From Lawsonibacter sp. (GTDB lineage Bacteria; Bacillota; Clostridia; Oscillospirales; Oscillospiraceae): a stretch of 13,859 nucleotides of DNA. The position numbers and the translations under genes are program-made. Each line of letters opens with the position of its first letter. Positions within the stretch are counted from its first letter, which is position 1. Positions 8,343-13,859 of this stretch are shown here, in pieces. The notes under the pieces were generated by a model, which was not told where the DNA came from, did no database searches, and worked only from the letters and a program-made list of their open reading frames with translations. The DNA lies in assembly GCA_022798155.1 (NCBI GenBank), contig JAAWLY010000044.1, positions 1 to 13,859 on the forward strand, written 5' to 3'.

Positions 8343-11300
8343 TTACCAACTATAAAATGCTGGACTATCTGCTGGTTCGCCCCAGGGATGCGCCCATCTG
8401 GGCGGACAACGGGCCGGATACCCTGAAGTACATCGCGGTGGACGAGCTGCACACCTTCGACGGCGCCCAGGGCACAGACCTGGCCTGTCTGCTGCGCCGC
8501 CTGAAGGCCCGGCTGGGCACCCCCAAGGGGAGGCTGTGCTGCGTCGGCACCTCCGCCACCATGGGAGGCGGGGAATCGGCCCGGGACGTGCTGGCTTTTG
8601 CGGAGAAGATATTTGGCGAGCCCTTCGAGCGGGACGCCGTGGTGACAGAGGACAGGCTGTCTCCGGCGGAGTTTTTCGCCGGCCGGGCGGCGGTGGATTA
8701 CACCCTTCCCACCCAGGCGCAGACCGACAGACTGAACCGCCTGGCCCAGGAGGAGGACCACGTCGGTTATCTCCGGGCTGCCGCCCAGGCCTGGCTGGAG
8801 TCCCCACCCGACGGAGACCTGAGCGCCCCGGAGAAACGGCTGGCCCTGGGCCGGCTGCTGATGGGCCACGGCGTCTGCCAGAATATGCTGTCGCTAATGG
8901 ATGGGAAATACGTGCAGGTTTCCAGCCTCTGTCAGGAGCTGGCCCGGAGCCTTCCTCCGCTGGACGGGCTGTCCGACCCCGCGGCGGCGGTTAACGGGCT
9001 GCTGGCCCTGATCTCCCACGCCCGGAGCGGCTCGCCGGACCGGCTGCGGCCTTTCCTCACGGTGCAGGTGCAGCTTTGGCTCCGGGAGCTTCGCCGGTTG
9101 GTGGCCAGCGTGGACCGGGAGGTAACATATGCTCTGTCCGCCGAGCTGAACGCGGAGCAGTCCAGGCACTATCTGCCTGTGGTCAACTGCCGGGAGTGCG
9201 GCGAAACCGGCTGGGTGGGGCTGAAAAATGAGCGGGGCGGCGTGGAAATCCCCGACCTTGACGCCTTTTATACCCTGTATTTCCGCCGGGACAGCCGGGT
9301 GATTATGATGTTTCCCCACGCCACAGCAAACAGCGTGCCCAGCGGCATGGCCTGGGGCGCTCTGTGCCCCGACTGCCTGCGGCTGAACGCGGGAGAGCAG
9401 TCCGGCCCCTGCCGGACCTGCGGGGGAGAGCGCTGCATTCCGGTGCTCTTCCCCGCTGAGTTGAACCCCGCCGACGTCCAAAATAACAGGCAGTTTGTCT
9501 GCCCCTGCTGCGGCGGCCGCCGGGGGCTGGCCATCATTGGTGTGCGCAGCGCCACCGAGATCGGAGCCGGCATCTCCCAGCTTTTCGCCTCCCGCTTCAA
9601 CGACGACAAAAAGACCCTGGCCTTCTCCGACAGCGTGCAGGACGCTGCCCACCGCGCCGGCTTTTTCAACGCCCGAACCTGGCGGTTTGGTCTGCGGGGG
9701 GCCATCCAGCGCTATGCCCAGAACAGGGGCGCCGGCAAAAATCTGGAGGACTTTCAGGCCGGCTTTGTGGACTACTGGAAGAAGCGGTGGCCAGCGGAGG
9801 AGTTTGTGGGCCGGCTGATCGCCCCCAACATGGTTTGGATGCGGGCCTATGAGAGCATGACCAAAACCGGAAAGCTGGGCAGCGGCAGGCTGGAGCAGAA
9901 GCTGCTGCGGGATGTCGAGCAGCGCAGCAAATACGAGATCATGCTGGAGTACGGCCTGTCCAGCCGGATGGGCCGCACGCTGGAGAAGTCGGGCTGCTCC
10001 ACCCTGGCCTTCCCCATGGAGGAGGTAGAGCGGACCGCCATTCTGGTCCGGGAGCGGGTGGTCAATGAGCTGGGCGCTTTGGCCGAAGCGGAGGGGGACT
10101 GCTTCTCCCGCATGGTGCTGGGCTTTTTAGACATCATGCGCCGCAACGGCGCCTTTGACGACCCGGCCCTGAACCTGTACGCCGCCACTGGCAAGTCCTT
10201 CGACCTGTCCAACAACCAAAAGACCCGGCGGGACTGGATGCCCGGAGTCCGGAGCGGCCGGAATACCCCCCGGCTGCTCTATGTCCCCGCCAGGCCGGGG
10301 AAGAAGGTGCCCGCATTCGACCGGGTGACCGCCCGGAACTATGTCCAGCGCCTCTCCGGCTGCCTGGCCCGGCCCCTGGTGGGCGAGGGGGTACTGGAGG
10401 AAACGGCCCGGATCATATTTGAGGAGCTGGGCCGGGCCGGCATTGTGGTCCCCATGCCGGAGGGGGCGGAGTTTACCCCCTGGGCCCTGAGCCGGAAGCA
10501 CATCTTTGTGAGCACCGACGTGAGACAGTTTGCCTGCAGCTGCTGCGGAACAACCGTCTCAGCCGCCGGGGAAAACGGGGCTGTCTGGGAGGGAGCGCCC
10601 TGTGCCCGGCCCAAATGCCCGGGCCGCCTGCGGCCCGCCCCCGCCTCCGCTCTGGATTACTACGGCAAGCTGTACAGCTCGGGCGACCTGGTGCGGGTGG
10701 TGGCCCGGGAACACACCGGACTGCTGGAGCGGAGCGGCCGGGAGGCGCTGGAGCGCTCTTTCCGGAGCAGCGGAACCCTTCAGCGGCCCTGGGACGCCAA
10801 TGTGCTCTCCTGTACCCCCACCTTGGAGATGGGCATCGACATCGGCGATCTGTCCACCGTGATTTTGTGCGGCATCCCGCCGGCTCAGGCCCAATTTCGC
10901 CAGCGGGCGGGCCGGGCCGGGCGGAAGGACGGAAACGCTCTGACCGTGGTGGTGGCCAACGCCAAACCCCACGACCTCTACTTCTACGCCGACCCTGTGG
11001 ATATGATGGCGGGCGGCGTGAAGCCCCCCACCATCTTTTTACAGGCCTCCGCCGTGCTGGAGCGGCAGTTTATGGCCTACTGCATGGACTGCTGGATTGC
11101 CCGGGGGGCGCCGGAAAAGGCGGTGCCCTCCACCCTACGGGCCTGCCTGTCCGGAATGAAAAAGCGGCTGCCCGAGCGCTTTCCCTTTAACCTGCTCTCC
11201 TTTATCCAGGCCAACGCCCCGGAGCTGGCAGAGGGCTTTATCCGACTGTTCTCCCCCCAGATAGACGAAGAGACCGCCAGAGAGCTGCGGACCTTTGCCC

Positions 11301-13756
11301 GGGGAGAAGAGCTGCAGGGCAGCCCCCTGCTTATAAAAGTCTATGAGGCCTTCGCCGGGCTGTGGAAACAGCGGGACGCGCGGACCCAGGACATCCGGCG
11401 GTTGACGAAGATGATTCGGCAGCTGGAGACCAAGCCCCAAGATTCCTCCTACGACGCGGAGATCCAGGAGCTGAAGTCGGCTCGCGCCGCCTTTGCCGAC
11501 GCCGTCCAGGAAATTGACAGCAAGGACACCTTCAACTTCCTGTCGGACGAGGGCCTTCTGCCCAACTACGCTTTCCCGGAGGACAGCATCACGCTGAAGG
11601 CGGTGCTGCGTCGAAAGGGCGAGGAGAGCGCGGGGGAGGAACGGCCGGGCTGGCAGCGCATGGTGTATGAATACAGCCGGAGCGCCGCCTCGGCCATCAG
11701 CGAGTTTGCCCCTATGAACAGCTTCTATGCGGGGGGACGGAAGCTTACCATCGACCAGGTGGACCTGACCACCGCTCAGATTGAGCGGTGGCGGCTGTGT
11801 CCCAACTGCTCCCACGCCCAGCGGGAAGTCCCCGGACAGAGGGCGGCCGCCTGTCCCCGGTGCGGCGCTCCCGCCTGGGGTGACTCCGGCCAGCTCCGGT
11901 CCATGCTGAAGCTCCGCATGGTCTATTCCAACGACGACTGGAAACAGAGCCTGATCGGCGAGGACAGCGACGAGCGCACCCCCACGGCTTACAACAAGCG
12001 GATCTTTGTGGATGTGGACGAATCCCGGGACGTGTCCAAGGCCTATGAGATGAACAACAGCCAGTTCCACTTTGGCTATGAGTTTGTCAAACGGGCCACA
12101 TTGCGGGAGATTAACTTTGGAGAGCGGGAGCTCAACGGGGAGCGCTTCGCGGTGGCCGGCTCCGAGGAGGTCCGGCGGGGCTTTCGCGTCTGCCGCCACT
12201 GCGGAAAGCTCCTGTCCGCCGGCGGTGGGGAGCACGCCTTTCCCTGCCGGGCCCGAAACGCCCCCGCCGGCGCTCCGGATGCCGCAGAGCAGCTGTTTCT
12301 CTACCGGGAGTTCTCCACCGAGGCCCTGCGCATCCTGATTCCCGCCACCACCATGGACGCCAGCACGGTGCGCCAGGAGTCCTTTACCGCGGCCTTTCTG
12401 CTGGGCATGAAGGAGTGCTTTGGCAACGTGGACCACCTTCAAGCGGTGGTCAGCGAGGAGCCAGTACCCGGTATGCCCTTCCGCAAGCAGTATCTGGTGA
12501 TTTACGACTGCGTGCCCGGCGGAACCGGCTACCTGAAGCAGCTGATTCAGCGCAGCGACGGCCTGGTGGAGGTCTTTCAGCAGGCGCTCCGGGTGCTGGA
12601 GAACTGCTCCTGCCGAGAGGATGGGCGGGACGGCTGCTACCACTGTCTGTATGCCTACCGCCAGAGCAGCCATATCGGCCAAATTTCCCGGCGGACGGCC
12701 ACGCAGCTGCTGAAGGCCATTATCAGCGGCCAGGACAACCTCAGGGAGATTCCGTCCCTGGGCGCAATTCCGGTAAAATCTCTGTTGGAGAGCGAGCTGG
12801 AGCGCCGTTTTATTCAGGCCCTGGACCACATCCGGGGAGAAAAGGGCCCGATGAACCTGGTGGAGATTCTGGTCAACGGCAAGGAGGGCTACCGGCTGAA
12901 CGCCGGAGACTGTGTGTGGGAGGTAGAGCCCCAGGTGGAGCTGGGCGCTGAGCAGGGCGTGGCCAGAAGGTCCAGGGCGGACTTTGTTCTCTGGCCGGTG
13001 CGGGCGGCCGGACGGCGGCCAGTGGCTGTCTTTACCGACGGTTTTTTCTACCACAAGGACCGCACCGCGGAGGACGCCTGCCAGCGGGAGGCCATCCGGC
13101 GCGGCGGGAGATTCCGGGTGTGGGTGCTGAGCTGGAAGGATGTCCAGTCTGTATTTTCCCCCCAGGGGGACTACGCCACCCCCACCCTTTTCCCCCAGCG
13201 TATGCCCGCCGGAACCCAGATGTATCAGCCCACCGTGGCCGGGAGTGGCGGGGAGGCACTGCGGACCGACCGGCTCTCCCCCATGGAGCTGCTGGTTCGC
13301 TACCTGGAGCTGGACCGAGGGGAGGAGCTGTTCCAGATCCACGCCAGAGCCTACGCCCTTTCCCTGCTGGAGCCGGGAAAGCGGGGAGACGTCCAGGCCT
13401 ACACCCGATGGAAGGCGGCTGTGGATGAAATTTCCCAGGCCCTCTATGGGCACAGAACGGATTTTGCACGGAGCGACCTCTTCTTTGGGTGCTGGACGCC
13501 CCGGCAGGGCCAGGCCCATATGACAGTATACGCCGGCGTGTCCGCCTCAGACATGCGGGCGCGGAAGACACAGGCCCCGGTTGCGGTATTCGCCCTGTTG
13601 GCCGACGGACGCAAGTCCCGCGGCGACTGGTATGAGGCGGAGTGGAACGGCTATTGGCAGTTTTTCAATGTGATGCAGTTCCTGGACTCCTTTGGGGCGG
13701 TGACTGCCACCGGGCTGGACCATCCTCCCGAGGGACAGCGCCTAGGGCTTGTTTGA
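8327..13756 (+). CDS. C-terminal fragment of the broken DUF1998 helicase
   Basis: From PPSILITNY onward this frame encodes motifs II to VI, the zinc-ribbon clusters, DUF1998 and the nuclease-like tail without further interruption, about 1,809 residues. The same frame is open back to an ATG at 8087, but the translation of 8087-8326 there is an out-of-frame reading of the true N-terminal helicase region. The first internal ATG after the break (8357) has no Shine-Dalgarno sequence, so independent translation is doubtful. Confidence 0.65.
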   Translation, partial: PPSILITNYKMLDYLLVRPRDAPIWADNGPDTLKYIAVDELHTFDGAQGTDLACLLRRLKARLGTPKGRLCCVGTSATMGGGESARDVLAFAEKIFGEPFERDAVVTEDRLSPAEFFAGRAAVDYTLPTQAQTDRLNRLAQEEDHVGYLRAAAQAWLESPPDGDLSAPEKRLALGRLLMGHGVCQNMLSLMDGKYVQVSSLCQELARSLPPLDGLSDPAAAVNGLLALISHARSGSPDRLRPFLTVQVQLWLRELRRLVASVDREVTYALSAELNAEQSRHYLPVVNCRECGETGWVGLKNERGGVEIPDLDAFYTLYFRRDSRVIMMFPHATANSVPSGMAWGALCPDCLRLNAGEQSGPCRTCGGERCIPVLFPAELNPADVQNNRQFVCPCCGGRRGLAIIGVRSATEIGAGISQLFASRFNDDKKTLAFSDSVQDAAHRAGFFNARTWRFGLRGAIQRYAQNRGAGKNLEDFQAGFVDYWKKRWPAEEFVGRLIAPNMVWMRAYESMTKTGKLGSGRLEQKLLRDVEQRSKYEIMLEYGLSSRMGRTLEKSGCSTLAFPMEEVERTAILVRERVVNELGALAEAEGDCFSRMVLGFLDIMRRNGAFDDPALNLYAATGKSFDLSNNQKTRRDWMPGVRSGRNTPRLLYVPARPGKKVPAFDRVTARNYVQRLSGCLARPLVGEGVLEETARIIFEELGRAGIVVPMPEGAEFTPWALSRKHIFVSTDVRQFACSCCGTTVSAAGENGAVWEGAPCARPKCPGRLRPAPASALDYYGKLYSSGDLVRVVAREHTGLLERSGREALERSFRSSGTLQRPWDANVLSCTPTLEMGIDIGDLSTVILCGIPPAQAQFRQRAGRAGRKDGNALTVVVANAKPHDLYFYADPVDMMAGGVKPPTIFLQASAVLERQFMAYCMDCWIARGAPEKAVPSTLRACLSGMKKRLPERFPFNLLSFIQANAPELAEGFIRLFSPQIDEETARELRTFARGEELQGSPLLIKVYEAFAGLWKQRDARTQDIRRLTKMIRQLETKPQDSSYDAEIQELKSARAAFADAVQEIDSKDTFNFLSDEGLLPNYAFPEDSITLKAVLRRKGEESAGEERPGWQRMVYEYSRSAASAISEFAPMNSFYAGGRKLTIDQVDLTTAQIERWRLCPNCSHAQREVPGQRAAACPRCGAPAWGDSGQLRSMLKLRMVYSNDDWKQSLIGEDSDERTPTAYNKRIFVDVDESRDVSKAYEMNNSQFHFGYEFVKRATLREINFGERELNGERFAVAGSEEVRRGFRVCRHCGKLLSAGGGEHAFPCRARNAPAGAPDAAEQLFLYREFSTEALRILIPATTMDASTVRQESFTAAFLLGMKECFGNVDHLQAVVSEEPVPGMPFRKQYLVIYDCVPGGTGYLKQLIQRSDGLVEVFQQALRVLENCSCREDGRDGCYHCLYAYRQSSHIGQISRRTATQLLKAIISGQDNLREIPSLGAIPVKSLLESELERRFIQALDHIRGEKGPMNLVEILVNGKEGYRLNAGDCVWEVEPQVELGAEQGVARRSRADFVLWPVRAAGRRPVAVFTDGFFYHKDRTAEDACQREAIRRGGRFRVWVLSWKDVQSVFSPQGDYATPTLFPQRMPAGTQMYQPTVAGSGGEALRTDRLSPMELLVRYLELDRGEELFQIHARAYALSLLEPGKRGDVQAYTRWKAAVDEISQALYGHRTDFARSDLFFGCWTPRQGQAHMTVYAGVSASDMRARKTQAPVAVFALLADGRKSRGDWYEAEWNGYWQFFNVMQFLDSFGAVTATGLDHPPEGQRLGLV

Positions 13757-13859
13757 AAACTGTCAACATGCCCAAACGACGGCTCTTTTTCCGCCATGCT
13801 TTGCCAATTTTCCTTGAAATACATCCAGTATTCCTGCGTCAAATTGGCTTCGTCTGGCG
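13757..13859. other. Intergenic tail, no supported gene
   Basis: These 103 bases after the helicase stop are about 47% GC by hand count, clearly lower than the operon. The minus strand has an open frame entering from the window edge (13859) and running leftward into the helicase gene; its first 35 or so codons read plausibly (for example NLTQEYWMYFKENWQSM) but no start or ribosome binding site is visible inside the window. It could be the 3' end of a convergent gene, an interspersed repeat, or chance. No clear terminator hairpin is visible: the best candidate, around GGC-TCTTTTTCC-GCC at 13780-13796, has a very short stem. Confidence 0.4.

Larger units (their letters stand above)
7773..13756 (+). 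pseudogene. DExH helicase with DUF1998 and C-terminal nuclease-like domain (DrmA-DrmB-like fusion), frameshifted
   Basis: One helicase gene split by a frame break near 8328; restoring one base gives about 1,994 residues (numbering below uses this). Motif I TGTGSGKTE (97-105) and motif Ia YPMNALASDQ lie before the break. After it come ILITNYKMLDYLL, motif II DELH (224-227), TSAT, a segment LAFSDSVQDAAHRAGF (about 616), motif V CTPTLEMGIDIG, and motif VI QRAGRAGR (1044-1051). Zinc-ribbon-like cysteine sets sit near 473/476, 532/535/547/550, 577-580, 922-925, 1343/1346 with CPRC, and 1474/1477. The DUF1998 region has CVPGGTGYL (about 1581) and C1612-x-C1614-x7-C1622-x2-C1625. The C-terminus (1670-1780) resembles a Vsr/DUF559-type fold: ESELE, RADF (D1737), TDGFFYH (D1756, H1760). 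In DISARM, DrmA is the helicase and DrmB the DUF1998 protein; here both appear fused, with a nuclease-like tail in place of a separate DrmC. Druantia DruE is the closest alternative name. Translated as it stands, the ATP-binding site is separated from the rest, so the product should be inactive unless the break is an error. Confidence 0.85.

Noticed and set aside
8310..8345. Programmed ribosomal frameshift or phase-variable tract
   Set aside because: No slippery heptamer, homopolymer or short tandem repeat is present at the junction, and no obvious downstream stimulatory hairpin was recognised.
11135..13519. A 794-codon open frame on the minus strand
   Set aside because: It is antisense to the helicase/DUF1998 coding sequence, has no family motif, and long antisense frames are common in GC-rich genes with strong third-position bias.
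1..13859. Terminal direct repeat between the window ends (AAATTGG at 1-7 and near 13840)
   Set aside because: Only seven bases match and the surrounding sequence differs, so chance is sufficient.

Overview
The window looks like a piece of a GC-rich Bacillota genome, plausibly a gut Oscillospiraceae-type clostridium. This is inferred from high-GC coding sequence combined with strong GGAGG-type ribosome binding sites and an AT-rich extended -10 sigma-A promoter. Almost all of it is one rightward three-gene operon, about 13.6 kb long, with the look of a DISARM-related anti-phage (restriction-modification-like) defence system. No housekeeping gene, tRNA, rRNA, CRISPR array or complete mobile element is visible.

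Layout. Positions 1-159 hold no gene. They contain a duplicated repeat unit made of paired TGGTAGAC octamers 11 bp apart, a strong GC-rich hairpin between the two copies (probably the terminator of whatever lies upstream), and one good promoter. Gene 1 (196-3006) is a SNF2/RapA-type SF2 helicase resembling DrmD. Gene 2 (3015-7730) is a very large N6-adenine DNA methyltransferase of the DrmMI/PglX-like type. Gene 3 (7773-13756) is a giant DExH helicase with a DUF1998 region, several zinc-ribbon-like cysteine clusters and a C-terminal Vsr/DUF559-like nuclease-type module. It corresponds to DrmA plus DrmB fused in one polypeptide. The last 103 bases are a lower-GC tail with no supported gene.

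Gene 3 is broken. The reading frame containing Walker A and motif Ia stops at 8342, and the rest of the helicase continues in the -1 frame. The break sits immediately before the conserved PPSILITNY segment. It fits a small deletion (10 nt between short CCTC repeats would explain it) or a single-base loss or assembly error. If real, the helicase is inactive and the locus is a decaying or switched-off defence island; if it is an error, the protein is about 1,994 residues.

How the genes would work together (inference from DISARM, BREX and Druantia): the methyltransferase marks host DNA, the two helicases sense or translocate on incoming DNA, and the nuclease-like C-terminus of gene 3 is the only candidate cleavage module seen here. 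No DrmC (phospholipase-D nuclease) gene lies in the window. The most unusual points are this compact architecture, the precise frame break, and the repeat-flanked hairpin at the left boundary, which may be an integration or recombinase-binding site.
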